NCBI GenBank assembly: GCA_964523015.1
Contig: CAZFXN010000013.1
Location: 1 to 52,763 of the forward strand
Direction: 5' to 3'
Length of the DNA stretch: 52,763 nt
Origin: JAWXBT01 sp964523015
Lineage (GTDB): Bacteria > Bdellovibrionota_C > UBA2361 > J135
Position 1 is the stretch's first letter. Each line of letters begins with the position of its first letter. The position numbers and the translations under genes are program-made. The notes below the pieces were generated by a model. That model was given only the letters and a program-made list of their open reading frames with translations, had not been told where the DNA came from and did not search any database. This document shows positions 38,509 to 47,736 of the stretch, one piece after another.

Positions 38509-40614
38509 TTAGATAGCTTCTTCGAATCTAATAAAATCACGCCGTGGATCGATCGCTACAATTTTTAATGTTAGATGCTCACCAAGGGTAACAGAGCGCT
38601 GTAGATGAATAGGTAAAGTAAGATATACAATATCAAGTTGAGCGATCGGATTTTTTAGATCGGTTCTAATAATAGTCGCTCCAATAGTAGGAGAATTTTT
38701 CTGCTCCTGTTGAAGATATTTCAATAGCCAAAACCTTTTAGATTCTTGAGATAGGTATTTAGCATTTGTTAGTGGAGTTTCGCTTTCAATAATTGCGTCA
38801 TTAAGTTCAGATGTGGAATAAAAACACTCGCCAGTGTTTATGTAGCTGGAGATCTGTCTTTGAACGCATAGGTCGAGATATCTTCTAATCGGGGAAGTTG
38901 CTTGTGTATAAAAGGATAGTCCTAAACTAGAGTGTTTTCCCGGGTCAACAGTCATGGATGATCGCTTTAATCTCATTCGTATGACAAGATCGAGAGCAGG
39001 ACCATCAGGCACATTGTTAGGATTACTAAATGGGTCTACATCGCTATCAGGTTGAGTGCGGTAAATACAAGGAATTTTATTCTTATTACAGAACTCTGCT
39101 GTAAGGTGATTAGCTATAATCATCATCTCACCGACTAGACTTCTGGCAGGGCTGGCCTCATCGAATTCAGACAATTTTAAAGGGGAGTCCTCTTCAACTA
39201 TAACCGAGACATCTTTACGATTAACCCTGACAGCCCCATTATCGATTCGATCAACCTCAAGTTTGTTTGAGACTTCGAGTAAAAGCTGCAATTTTTCTAG
39301 TGCTTGAGAAGATACTGATAGGTTAGTGGCTTCACTTGGATTGGCTAAAACCTGATCTACTTGTTCATAGTCGAGCCTTGATTTTACTTTTATGATGCCT
39401 GAAAAAATTTCATAACTAACTATATCAAAATCTTCATTCAGAGTGATCATATAAGAGACAACAGGACTAAGCTCTCCCTCTCTTAAACTAAGTCGGGCTT
39501 GTGATAGTGATGTGGGTAGCATGTTGATGGTAAGCTCTGGACAATAGATAGAGGTTCCCCTGGTTTTTGCTTCTCTCTCTAGAATTGATCCAATATTAAG
39601 TAGTGCCGCAACATCAGAGATATGAATTCCTAAGACATACCCAGTTTCTGTTCGCTCTATTGATAGAGCATCGTCCATATCTTTAGTTGTTATATCGTCG
39701 ATTGTCACAGTAAAAAGGTTGGTTAGATCTTTTCGAGTAGTGTCTTTTGTAAAATCATCAGATTTTGCAATTTTGGTGGCTTCGTCTAGAGCTTCCTCAG
39801 AGAACGAGATACGGGGGCGGTATTTAATAATTGAAAGGTTGGTTGACTCATTAAATATCTCGATCTTTTCTAAGAGGGAAAACGCTTTTTCCTCCGGACG
39901 TCCTGATATATTAAGATTTAGTTCCTCAAGTAAAAACGAAAGAAGGTCTCGAGCCTCTTTTGAATCTTGGCCTTCAGTTACTCCAGCCGCTAGATCTTCA
40001 ATTAAGCTAACAGTGTGGGCACTGTTATTTGGGAGTTTATAAGAGGGATCTTTTATCTTTTCTTGGATCGATAAAACTAGATCTCTCAATTGCTGATCCT
40101 TTACCGCTTCTGCTTCTTTCTCTTTAAGCAGAGATTCAACAGCTTCTTTAGTACGAGCAGTAAAGGTGTCCTTCTTTCTTTTGAAATAGACCGTATCGTT
40201 TAAGAGAGCGATTCTTGCAGCTAAATGATTTAGTACTTCGTTGTTGCCATAAAATAGATCAGTTATCGCTTCGGTAGAGACTTCTGATTCCAGTCCTTCA
40301 AAACTTTCCCATATGGTTGAGAGTTCTACAGAGGGAGCAGTTTTATGAGCTGATTCAAAAAGATCATCTAAATAGGCTGCCTTTTCTTTCTGTGTTTGAA
40401 GTGTAACAGGAACCTTGCCTGGAAGCGGATAAAGACGATTGGCGGCTAGTTCTATCTCACTACATTTTTGATTTAAGACTCTAAACTTATCTTTCTTTGA
40501 ACCGGTAATAGCACCAAGCACGATATTGTTATTATTTTCATAGATTACAATAGAGTTATCTGAAAAACTGGTGTCAGGATTTGATCTCGACGAAGCCGAT
40601 GGAAAAATTTTCAT
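38509..40614 (-). CDS. RNase II/R-family exoribonuclease (RNB domain)
   Basis: A 701-residue protein. The N-terminal 90 residues (VIYENNNNIVLGAITG ... ELAANRLYPLPG) look like the divergent OB domain of the cyanobacterial-type RNase II. The RNB catalytic core has TIDDITTKDMDDALS with the metal-binding Asp cluster, GIHISDVAALL, and ATSPIRRYLDLCVQRQI near the C-terminus, then a short S1-like end. The enzyme degrades RNA 3' to 5'. A full cold-shock pair and long basic tail of RNase R are missing, so a smaller RNase II-like role is more likely. Its ATG overlaps the pyrF stop by four bases. Confidence 0.88.
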   Translation of the reverse strand: MKIFPSASSRSNPDTSFSDNSIVIYENNNNIVLGAITGSKKDKFRVLNQKCSEIELAANRLYPLPGKVPVTLQTQKEKAAYLDDLFESAHKTAPSVELSTIWESFEGLESEVSTEAITDLFYGNNEVLNHLAARIALLNDTVYFKRKKDTFTARTKEAVESLLKEKEAEAVKDQQLRDLVLSIQEKIKDPSYKLPNNSAHTVSLIEDLAAGVTEGQDSKEARDLLSFLLEELNLNISGRPEEKAFSLLEKIEIFNESTNLSIIKYRPRISFSEEALDEATKIAKSDDFTKDTTRKDLTNLFTVTIDDITTKDMDDALSIERTETGYVLGIHISDVAALLNIGSILEREAKTRGTSIYCPELTINMLPTSLSQARLSLREGELSPVVSYMITLNEDFDIVSYEIFSGIIKVKSRLDYEQVDQVLANPSEATNLSVSSQALEKLQLLLEVSNKLEVDRIDNGAVRVNRKDVSVIVEEDSPLKLSEFDEASPARSLVGEMMIIANHLTAEFCNKNKIPCIYRTQPDSDVDPFSNPNNVPDGPALDLVIRMRLKRSSMTVDPGKHSSLGLSFYTQATSPIRRYLDLCVQRQISSYINTGECFYSTSELNDAIIESETPLTNAKYLSQESKRFWLLKYLQQEQKNSPTIGATIIRTDLKNPIAQLDIVYLTLPIHLQRSVTLGEHLTLKIVAIDPRRDFIRFEEAI

Positions 40615-41573
40615 GTACCGCCTTTTTGAGAGGCATTGCTACTGCTGAGAGCCGTATTGATATCGTTATTAAAGTTTGTCAGTTTTGTTTTTAACTCAGT
40701 TATCATCTCATCCTTTGTGATTTCAGTACAGGAGAATGAGCTCAAAAGTGCTCTAGAGACATTGACTACCGCTCCGCCAAGTTTGCCGTTCATAAGGTTG
40801 AAATTTGGCAGTATATCCTTTGCCGTTCCTCCTTGAGCACCATATCCAGGGACTAAAAAGATACTATTTGGCATAACGTTTCTTAGCTTTATTGCTTCTT
40901 CAGGATAAGTTGCTCCGACAACTACACCCAATCCAGAATATCCTGAAGACCCAAGAAGTTTTGATGAATTCTCGGCAACCCATTCAGCGATCTTTAGGCC
41001 AACAGTTTTGCCAGACGTAGCGTCGACTACACCTTGAATCTCTCTAGCTCCAGGATTTGAGGTTTGCACTAAAACAAAGAGGCCTCGACCATATGTTAGG
41101 CAATCTTTTAAAAAAACTTCTAAGGTATCAAATCCTAAAAATGGATTTACTGTAATTGAGTCAGCTTCAAAAAAGCGGTGTTTTTTTCCAAAAACTGTGG
41201 ACTCTCCAATATACGCAGAGCTGTAAGCACTGGCAGTTGATCCAATGTCACCTCTTTTTGCATCGGCGATTACTGGGATCGAAAGCTCTTTTGCCACAAG
41301 ACAGACATCTTTAAAAGCCCGCATGCCACCAATGCCGTACTGTTCAAAGAATGCCAGATTCGGTTTTGTAGCGGCAATAGATCCGGCCATCGCTTGAAGA
41401 GCTATCGTGTGAAAATCTAAAAGGGCTTTATAGATCTGATCTTCATCGGATCTGCTTTTTGAGGAGGCTTCATTGAGGATAAACTTAGGAAAAGTCTCAA
41501 GACGTGGGTCAAGCCCGGCAACGATCACAGAATTTGAAGTTTTAATTGCTGCGCAAATTTTATCAGAAAACAT
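40611..41573 (-). CDS. pyrF: Orotidine 5'-phosphate decarboxylase (long, type 2)
   Basis: A 320-residue OMP decarboxylase, the last step of UMP synthesis. VIVAGLDPRLETFPKF opens the barrel, and VIADAKRGDIGSTASAYSSA holds the catalytic D-A-K-R-G-D-I-G. At about 320 residues it belongs to the longer actinobacterial/proteobacterial type 2 group rather than the 230-residue type. FLVPGYGAQGGTAKD carries the phosphate-binding loop. Other pyr genes are not nearby. It is translationally coupled to the downstream RNase gene. Confidence 0.95.
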   Translation of the reverse strand: MFSDKICAAIKTSNSVIVAGLDPRLETFPKFILNEASSKSRSDEDQIYKALLDFHTIALQAMAGSIAATKPNLAFFEQYGIGGMRAFKDVCLVAKELSIPVIADAKRGDIGSTASAYSSAYIGESTVFGKKHRFFEADSITVNPFLGFDTLEVFLKDCLTYGRGLFVLVQTSNPGAREIQGVVDATSGKTVGLKIAEWVAENSSKLLGSSGYSGLGVVVGATYPEEAIKLRNVMPNSIFLVPGYGAQGGTAKDILPNFNLMNGKLGGAVVNVSRALLSSFSCTEITKDEMITELKTKLTNFNNDINTALSSSNASQKGGT

Positions 41574-41607
41574 TGAACCTCCTTAGGGGTCTATTATTGA
41601 TGATTTT

Positions 41608-42723
41608 TTAAGGTATTTCAATGGCGGCAGTCTTATCTTTAAGCAGCTCAAATGGATCAAGTTTTGGGTCATTATCTATCTGATCGGAGATCTCTTTAAT
41701 AACAGAAAAGAATTGAAACCAATCCTGCTTTACTGAGATATAAAGGGCGTTAAAAAGCTCTAAGGAAGTCATGTAGAATTTAAGCTGCATGATCTCTGAG
41801 TTGTTGATCTCTTTTAAAATCTTCATCTCAGGATATTTGGCCCTGATTGGAGCAGTATGACGATCGAATATCTTTTGTCGCCAGGTTAGCTTTACATCAT
41901 CAGGAGCATAGCTCTTATAAAGTTCCTTTAAGTCAGCATATAGTTTTTCTATCGCAGCAGCTAACTCAAACTCCATTGCTCGTCTCTCTGTAGAGATTTT
42001 TATCCAGTCTTTCTCCTTTGATTTTTTGGAAGATTGAGAAGATTGAACTGTGAAAAATTGTGCTGTGAAAAATTGCACAGCGCCCTCAAATCCAACAAAG
42101 TTAGCGAGACTTTCATTAAAGGGCACATTATTTTTTATCCAGACTGTTGAGTGTACTGTTTCATGAATAACAGTATTTACGATCCAGTCATCCTGGTTTT
42201 TTAAAGTCGTACTTAGGATAGGATCGTTAAACCAACCTAGTGTGCTTAGTGCTTCGGCACCACGAACAGACACCTCGTATCCTAATTTTTTAAGGTTTTC
42301 AGCCTCTGTCTCGGCATCTCTTTTATCAAAAAATCCTTTGTAAGGGACGTTGCCAACAACAGGAAACCACCAATTGTAAAGTTCAAAAGATGTTGATTTG
42401 CTCCCGGCTAAAACCCAAACAAGCACATCTTTGTCAACCTTGGTATATGCCGTAAATGAATCTTTCGGTGTTAAGCCCATTGATTCTGCATATGAGCGAG
42501 CATTTTGAACGATCTTAAGTTTTCTTTTTGTCTCTGTCTCAGTAGTAGGATCCTCGACAACTTCATTAATATTTTTACGTCCAAGCAGAATTTTACTCTC
42601 CTCGTAGGCTGCTCTAATTACGAAGGTAGGAGAGCAGGAGGTAAGAGAGAGTATAAGTACAGTAGCAGTGATGAAAAGTAGGGATCGTTGCGTTGTTGTT
42701 GAAGAATCTGTTGAAGAATACAT
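41608..42723 (-). CDS. Putative aminopeptidase lipoprotein (PF10023 family)
   Basis: A 371-residue protein with a lipoprotein signal (hydrophobic run ending SLTSC, Cys30), so it is likely anchored to a membrane on the periplasmic side. VIHETVHSTVWIKNNVPFNESLANFVG contains the zinc-binding H-E-x-x-H and a downstream Glu, matching the predicted-aminopeptidase family (COG4324). AGSKSTSFELYNWWFPVVGNVPYKGFFD is a further family signature. A 15-bp in-frame duplication gives FFTAQ-FFTVQ. It starts two bases after the SGNH gene ends, so the two are co-transcribed. Enzymatic activity of the family is largely inferred. Confidence 0.83.
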   Translation of the reverse strand: MYSSTDSSTTTQRSLLFITATVLILSLTSCSPTFVIRAAYEESKILLGRKNINEVVEDPTTETETKRKLKIVQNARSYAESMGLTPKDSFTAYTKVDKDVLVWVLAGSKSTSFELYNWWFPVVGNVPYKGFFDKRDAETEAENLKKLGYEVSVRGAEALSTLGWFNDPILSTTLKNQDDWIVNTVIHETVHSTVWIKNNVPFNESLANFVGFEGAVQFFTAQFFTVQSSQSSKKSKEKDWIKISTERRAMEFELAAAIEKLYADLKELYKSYAPDDVKLTWRQKIFDRHTAPIRAKYPEMKILKEINNSEIMQLKFYMTSLELFNALYISVKQDWFQFFSVIKEISDQIDNDPKLDPFELLKDKTAAIEIP

Positions 42724-42725
42724 AT

Positions 42726-43565
42726 TTAAGGTGTCACTATAACCGGCTCAGCAGGCGGCTCAAGTGGTGGCGTGTTAGGTTTAACAATGATTGTCCCTTC
42801 AGCTAAAGATAGAGCTGCCTCAAGATCTTTGGCCCCAGATTCCGAATAAATATCTATCTCAAATAAAGTAGCTAGAACTGTTTGACCAATCGCATCATAT
42901 CCTAAGCTGTTTGGATGAATACCGTCTGGTATATTGAAAAGCTCACAGGAGGACTTATTTTGACAGGTAGTTTCCCAAGTATGAGCTAGATCTACTATAT
43001 GAATACCATTGATAGCTGCAAGATCCGCAACATTTGCATTGTATGCTTGTATAAAAGGAACTCTATCTATTCTATCACAACAAGGTAGTGGTTCCTTCAT
43101 CGCTACTGGAATTCTACCTAGTGCGCGAATAACATTAATCGCTTTTTGATATAGTAAACGATATTTTTTTGAATCAAGTTGTATGCTTGAATCGTTAGCG
43201 CCTTCCATTAAAAGTACAATGTCAGCATTTGAAGCTGCCACCGCATTGGGGAGGCGATTGATTCCACCGATACTTAGAAATTCACCAGGTACTCCCTTGT
43301 TGATAGTGGCAACTCCTCCAAGGGATGAAATTCGAGTGAGATATCCACGCGAGCCATCAGTCAGGTTAGGCATATCTACGTAAGCCCCAGGTGGAGTGTC
43401 ATCCCCCACGCCGTAAGTAATACTGTCTCCAAAACCCATGACTACAACTAGCTCATCCCCATTTGTATCAACTAGAACTTGTGCTTGAGCACCTACGCTG
43501 GTCAGAGAGAGATGAGAGATGCAAAGAATAAAGAGTATAGAGATTGTTTTTCTAGTCATTTTCAT
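42726..43565 (-). CDS. Exported SGNH/GDSL-family hydrolase
   Basis: About 279 residues from the ATG at 43565 (a GTG nine bases upstream is possible). A signal peptide ends near AQAQ. Block I is VVMGFGDSITYGVGDD with the nucleophile Ser; LMEGANDSS is the block III Asn/Gly region; and PDGIHPNSLGYDAI is block V with Asp and His. The catalytic set of an SGNH esterase is complete. Substrates in the family include acyl esters of lipids and glycans. The Pro-rich C-terminal tail (PPLEPPAEPVIVTP) may contact the cell wall. It lies 28 bases after pgpA in the same direction. Confidence 0.87.
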   Translation of the reverse strand: MKMTRKTISILFILCISHLSLTSVGAQAQVLVDTNGDELVVVMGFGDSITYGVGDDTPPGAYVDMPNLTDGSRGYLTRISSLGGVATINKGVPGEFLSIGGINRLPNAVAASNADIVLLMEGANDSSIQLDSKKYRLLYQKAINVIRALGRIPVAMKEPLPCCDRIDRVPFIQAYNANVADLAAINGIHIVDLAHTWETTCQNKSSCELFNIPDGIHPNSLGYDAIGQTVLATLFEIDIYSESGAKDLEAALSLAEGTIIVKPNTPPLEPPAEPVIVTP

Positions 43566-43601
43566 CGAGATCACTATTATTAATATGAATTTTGTTTAAA
43601 G

Positions 43602-44063
43602 TTATAAAATAAAGATCTGCATTATAAAGGTCACTACCATTCCGGCAATAATATCATCCGCCATAACCCCCAGTGCCCCAGGAAGTTTCTCTGACATTCC
43701 GATTGGTCCAGGCTTGGCTATATCAAATAGTCTAAAGAGAACAAAGGCGATAAAGATATTAATATACTGATCAGGAGATATGGCTATTAGACTAATGGCC
43801 ATGCCCGCCCATTCATCAACTACAACTTCTCGTGGATCATGGTGCTTTGGACTATTTTTATCTAGTGATTTCATGTAATTGGAGGTAGCTAAAAGCCCAA
43901 CAACAATTACTACCCCTATGAATATAGTCTCAGAGACTCCGAGGTAACCAACTAAGATCCACCAAACAAGGATAAGAGAAAGAGAACCCCAGGTGCCGGG
44001 AACTCCTGGAAGGTATCCTGAGTAGGCCCCAGTGGTTATAAATTTAGAAAGTTTATTAATCAT
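43602..44063 (-). CDS. pgpA: Phosphatidylglycerophosphatase A
   Basis: A 153-residue inner-membrane enzyme dephosphorylating phosphatidylglycerophosphate to phosphatidylglycerol. GYLPGVPGTWGS near residue 20, EVVVDEWAGMAIS near 80 and FRLFDIAKPGPIG, with GALGVMADDIIAG at the C-terminus, are the PgpA signatures. Length is normal (about 155-170). It begins a short minus-strand run with the SGNH and aminopeptidase genes and is divergent from minC. The 143-base intergenic stretch holds both promoters. Confidence 0.95.
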   Translation of the reverse strand: MINKLSKFITTGAYSGYLPGVPGTWGSLSLILVWWILVGYLGVSETIFIGVVIVVGLLATSNYMKSLDKNSPKHHDPREVVVDEWAGMAISLIAISPDQYINIFIAFVLFRLFDIAKPGPIGMSEKLPGALGVMADDIIAGMVVTFIMQIFIL

Positions 44064-44206
44064 AAATTTGCAGTATTCACTAAATTTTCTTCCTTGCGAA
44101 GGGACTAATATTGTTGATAGAGTACCGTTGCTATAAGTAACTTAAAGTAACCCGAGGGTAACCAATTGGTATCGTTCGGGGAAAGTTTGATTAAAAGAGC
44201 TGTTTC

Positions 44207-45160
44207 ATGGTTGATGTTAGTGAAAGAGAGAGCGGAGATTCTTTACTTGCAACTTCGCGAGGGGGATTAGTTTCTGCACGCGGAACTTCCGAAGGAGTTG
44301 TTTTGCGTCTTGACGGAAGAGTTCCTGATCAAAGCTTAAAGGTAGCACTTGCTGAATTTATGGAGCCGAGAAGAACTTTTCTTGGTGGGCAGGAGGTTGC
44401 TCTAGAGTGGATCGGTGTTCGTCCTGGAACTCCACTTGTTAGTGAAGTGACACAGATTTTAGTTGATGATTTCGGAGTAACGGTCAGGGCATCTAAAGTT
44501 AGAGATATTAGTGTTGGTTCTGTTAGTGCAGGCACCGTCGCTCAACTTCCTACTCGAGATAAAGATCCTGCTAAAGATTCCACCAGAGATTCTGTTGCCG
44601 CACAGCAAAATTCAGCGCAGGCAAGTCCTTCACAGAAAGGACATTCAATATCCGATTCTAGCTCTGATGATACTACTAGTAGCGATGATGATGAAATTGC
44701 AGATCTCTTTGCTGGTATTGATGATTTTATTCCGATGGATGAGCCTTTAGATGCTCCAAAAAAAGCTGCAAGTGCGAGGGTCTCATTAGCAGATCCCACA
44801 CTGTGGGACGATCCAGATGCTAGGATGATTTACAGCACTCTTCGCTCTGGGCAGCGAATAGAGAGTGAACATTCTTTGATAATTATCGGAGATGTAAATC
44901 CAGGTGCTGAGATTGTAGCGGGTGGTGATGTTATCGTTTTGGGATCTCTTAGAGGTATTGCTCATGCCGGAGCTTATGACGAGACAGGCGGAGGGCGAAC
45001 GATTTTTGCGTTAGCACTTCAGCCGACTCAGCTCCGCATTGGATCTACGATCTCTAGAGGATCTCCAGATGGTGGCAAGGTTCCAGAGATTGCACGTGTT
45101 GAGGGAACTATGATCACGGTTGAGTCGTTTATGAGAAAAAGCGGCCCAAAGAGATGGTAG
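44207..45160 (+). CDS. minC: Septum site-determining protein MinC
   Basis: A 317-residue division inhibitor that blocks FtsZ polymerisation away from mid-cell. The C-terminal beta-helical MinC domain is clear: IYSTLRSGQRIESEHSLIII, GDVNPGAEIVAGGDVIVLG, SLRGIAHAGAYD. The N-terminal FtsZ-binding domain (about 20-100) is diverged. Between them lies an acidic, Ser/Asp-rich linker of about 90 residues (SDSSSDDTTSSDDDEIADLF), which makes the protein longer than E. coli MinC (231). It heads minCDE. Confidence 0.93.
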   Translation: MVDVSERESGDSLLATSRGGLVSARGTSEGVVLRLDGRVPDQSLKVALAEFMEPRRTFLGGQEVALEWIGVRPGTPLVSEVTQILVDDFGVTVRASKVRDISVGSVSAGTVAQLPTRDKDPAKDSTRDSVAAQQNSAQASPSQKGHSISDSSSDDTTSSDDDEIADLFAGIDDFIPMDEPLDAPKKAASARVSLADPTLWDDPDARMIYSTLRSGQRIESEHSLIIIGDVNPGAEIVAGGDVIVLGSLRGIAHAGAYDETGGGRTIFALALQPTQLRIGSTISRGSPDGGKVPEIARVEGTMITVESFMRKSGPKRW

Positions 45161-45201
45161 TAAATTTAGTCGTTAACTGTAACTCATAGAGGTAATTTTA
45201 A

Positions 45202-46035
45202 ATGAGTTTGATGAATAGTAATGGTGATGGCACCGGAAAGAAGCTAGGCGAGACTTATGTTGTAACATCTGGTAAGGGTGGCGTTGGTAAAACAACAGTT
45301 ACTGCCAGCTTGGGAGCAGCACTTGCTTTGAGAGGTAAACGAACACTTGTGGTTGATGCGGATATCGGTCTGCGTAACCTCGATGTGATCTTGGGCCTTG
45401 AAAGTCGGGTGGTGTTTAATATTGTTGATGTAGCTAAACGGGTATGTAAGCCATCTCAAGCAGTTATTAAATCCAAAAAATCTAATAACCTTTATTTACT
45501 TCCAGCTTCTCAGACTGATGAGAAGGACGTGATAAACGAGGAAGAGATAAGAAAGGTGATTGAACAGTATAGAAGAGAGTTCAATTATATCCTTATTGAT
45601 TCCCCAGCTGGAATTGAGCAAGGATTTAAGAATGCCTGTGCTGCTGCTGATAAGGCCCTTATCGTAACAAATCCAGAGGTAGCCTCGATACGGGATGCTG
45701 ATCGAGTTGTCGGAATTCTTCATGCCAGGAGTATAGAGCCGCAGCTTATTATCAATAGAATTGATTTTAATATGGTTCGACGTGGAGATATGCTCTCCGT
45801 AGCTGATGTTCAGGATATTCTCGGCATCGATCTTATTGGGGTTGTTGAACGGGACGAAGAAGTTATAGTAGCTGCCAATACCGGAGAGCCGGTGGCCTTT
45901 AATCCAAAATCCCAAGCTGGACAGGCATTTTTAAGGATTGCTCGCAGGTTATGTGGAGAAGATGTCCCAATTGCAAATTATGTAAAAGGGGTGAGTTTTT
46001 GGGGTAGGCTTGGACGCCGTTTAGGTGTAGCCTAG
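45202..46035 (+). CDS. minD: Septum site-determining ATPase MinD
   Basis: A 277-residue deviant-Walker ATPase that recruits MinC to the membrane. It has SGKGGVGKTTVTASLG (deviant Walker A with signature Lys), VDADIGLRNLD and LIDSPAGIEQGF (Walker B region). The C-terminus SFWGRLGRRLGVA is the amphipathic membrane-targeting helix. About 10 extra residues precede the usual start. AGAGG lies about ten bases before the ATG. It is 41 bases after minC. Confidence 0.97.
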   Translation: MSLMNSNGDGTGKKLGETYVVTSGKGGVGKTTVTASLGAALALRGKRTLVVDADIGLRNLDVILGLESRVVFNIVDVAKRVCKPSQAVIKSKKSNNLYLLPASQTDEKDVINEEEIRKVIEQYRREFNYILIDSPAGIEQGFKNACAAADKALIVTNPEVASIRDADRVVGILHARSIEPQLIINRIDFNMVRRGDMLSVADVQDILGIDLIGVVERDEEVIVAANTGEPVAFNPKSQAGQAFLRIARRLCGEDVPIANYVKGVSFWGRLGRRLGVA

Positions 46036-46068
46036 AGTAATAACTTAGTTCTATTTGGAGCTCTTGCC

Positions 46069-46536
46069 GTGTTTAACGCTCTAAGAGAGAGAATTTTCGG
46101 AATAAAAACTAGTCAGTCTCAAGCTAAAAGTCGTCTTCATTTAGTGCTCGTTCAGGATAGATCTGGACTGAGTGGTGATGAGATGTCGGATTTTAGATTA
46201 GACCTACTTAATGTCCTTAAAAAATATTTTGTAATCAGCGATTCTGGACTTGAGGTTTCTTATCAAAGAGAGTCTGCAAGTACTACGCTAATGATCAATT
46301 CGCCTGTGCTAAGAAGAAAACCGACTATTCTACCTTCTAATAAGGATACAGCTAATAAGAATATACCTAATAAAGATAAGAACAAGGTGGCAGTAGAGGC
46401 AGGGAAAGATAAGAATGAGGATGCTAAAAAGGCTGTAGGTAATGCTTATGTTAAAGTCGAAGCTAAAGATGCAGACAAAGATAAAGATCTAGCCAAAGAC
46501 TTAGCCGATAAAAAGCCAGGTGTGGCACAGGCTTAA
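46069..46536 (+). CDS. minE: MinE with a long charged C-terminal tail
   Basis: 155 residues from a GTG. The N-terminal 80 residues are MinE, the topological specificity factor that stimulates MinD ATPase: FNALRERIFGI, AKSRLHLVLVQDRSGLSG, DLLNVLKKYFVISDSGLEV and the terminal beta strand. The remaining 70 or so are Lys/Asp/Ala/Asn-rich and repetitive (NKDTANKNIPNKDKNK, KDADKDKDLAKDLADKK) and are absent from standard MinE (about 88 residues). The tail is probably disordered. It ends the minCDE operon. Confidence 0.92.
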   Translation: MFNALRERIFGIKTSQSQAKSRLHLVLVQDRSGLSGDEMSDFRLDLLNVLKKYFVISDSGLEVSYQRESASTTLMINSPVLRRKPTILPSNKDTANKNIPNKDKNKVAVEAGKDKNEDAKKAVGNAYVKVEAKDADKDKDLAKDLADKKPGVAQA

Positions 46537-46687
46537 GGTCACTACTTTTTCTCCAAAATCTCAATCATTACCTACTTATAAAGAGGTAGTATGTTATTGT
46601 TTGCGGATAGGTTATAATATATCTATCGCAATTGGCTGCGCTGTTTTAACTTTAATTTATAATCTTTAACTTAGCCTAGAAGTAGTA

Positions 46688-47341
46688 ATGGCCGAGCATC
46701 ATCAAGATCCATTTAAAGAGGAAAAAGAGGCATTAAACCTAACCGAACTAGAGCTAACAGATCTCTGTTATCGGGGTGCGGATCTAAGCACAACAACTCC
46801 TAGTCTCTATGAAGAGATGATCGGAGACCGAGCGTGCGCTGGACTATTCTCTTCCTTTTGTGAAAATCACAATATGCAACCTTTATCAGATTTTCCAGTC
46901 TCCTACTGTGAAAGGATTGGTGAGATAAGAGACGAGCTTGCTTACTCAGTACTGTATAGATTCTCTGAGGCAATGAAGAACTCTCAGCCATCCGCATTTT
47001 TAGCTAGGCACCCTGACACTATTGGCAGGGATGTCTATGCAAATCAAGATGGCGCCTGTTTCTTTGAAGACTTTCGTTATCGTAATCTTTTTGGAAGTGG
47101 CGCTGGTGATCTTTCAGCCCTTATCAATGCAAACTCTGGGCTGTTTCAAAATCCGATCGGAGAGTGTCTAACTATTGTTCATCTTGCATTTGTTAAAGGG
47201 GAGCCCTGTATAGAGCTTCGTCCTCTATTTGGGCGAAATGTTTTTGGTAGGGAGAATATTCAGCTTTATCCGGTCAAGTGGAAGAGCAAGATAGTAAGCA
47301 TCGAGATTCTAGCACTACAAATGAAGTCCTACATCAAATGA
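46688..47341 (+). CDS. Protein of unknown function, possibly frame-linked to the next gene
   Basis: A 217-residue soluble, acidic protein of no family I recognise. It has seven cysteines scattered, no signal peptide and no membrane segment. A TATAAT at 46613 may be part of its promoter. The last 30 residues, beginning KWKSKIVSIEILALQ, differ in character and codon use from the rest. The overlapping +1/-1 frame there reads a more natural, hydrophilic sequence that continues into the following gene. So this may be the N-terminal half of one protein of about 335 residues, split by a single-base difference, or a genuine overlapping pair. Confidence 0.55.
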   Translation: MAEHHQDPFKEEKEALNLTELELTDLCYRGADLSTTTPSLYEEMIGDRACAGLFSSFCENHNMQPLSDFPVSYCERIGEIRDELAYSVLYRFSEAMKNSQPSAFLARHPDTIGRDVYANQDGACFFEDFRYRNLFGSGAGDLSALINANSGLFQNPIGECLTIVHLAFVKGEPCIELRPLFGRNVFGRENIQLYPVKWKSKIVSIEILALQMKSYIK

Positions 47342-47700
47342 TAACTGGAGATCTTCCAGGAGATTTTGCATCAAAACAGACTTTTGCAATCAGACAAATA
47401 TACGAACGTGCACTTTGGGGAGTTTGTAATAGTCTTGGATACTCTACTCAGTTGGTAAATACACTTCGAGCTAAAGAAACGATTCTTTTAAAAGGTGAGT
47501 TGTTTTTGTATTTTGATAAAGGCGATCGGAGAGGTAAGGAGAAGTTTAGTGTAACTTTTGGCCCAGATACAGATGCTCCGCCTAATGCTATTGTTCCGTT
47601 AGTCTGTCGGATCTCATCAGCGGATCGTTTAATAGCTAAATCAGATGTAACTCATGCCTATGTTGTTAGTCCAAAGAAAGCAGAAAATAACGCAGATTAG
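47278..47700 (+). CDS. Protein of unknown function overlapping the preceding gene
   Basis: 140 residues from a GTG at 47278, or 120 from the ATG at 47338, which would overlap the preceding stop by four bases (ATGA), a common coupling arrangement. A helical segment (IRQIYERALWGVCNSLGYST) is followed by beta-rich stretches (ETILLKGELFLYFDKGDRRG). I do not recognise the family. Its frame is shifted by one from the preceding gene and open back to 47251, so a frameshift joining the two is possible. It converges with serS. Confidence 0.55.
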   Translation: MEEQDSKHRDSSTTNEVLHQMITGDLPGDFASKQTFAIRQIYERALWGVCNSLGYSTQLVNTLRAKETILLKGELFLYFDKGDRRGKEKFSVTFGPDTDAPPNAIVPLVCRISSADRLIAKSDVTHAYVVSPKKAENNAD

Positions 47701-47736
47701 GCCCGGGACAGGCAAGGAACAAACAAAGAATACAGT

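Noticed and set aside
45496..45915. A 139-codon frame on the minus strand inside minD
   Set aside because: It lies wholly opposite a highly conserved gene, and its composition is an artefact of that gene.
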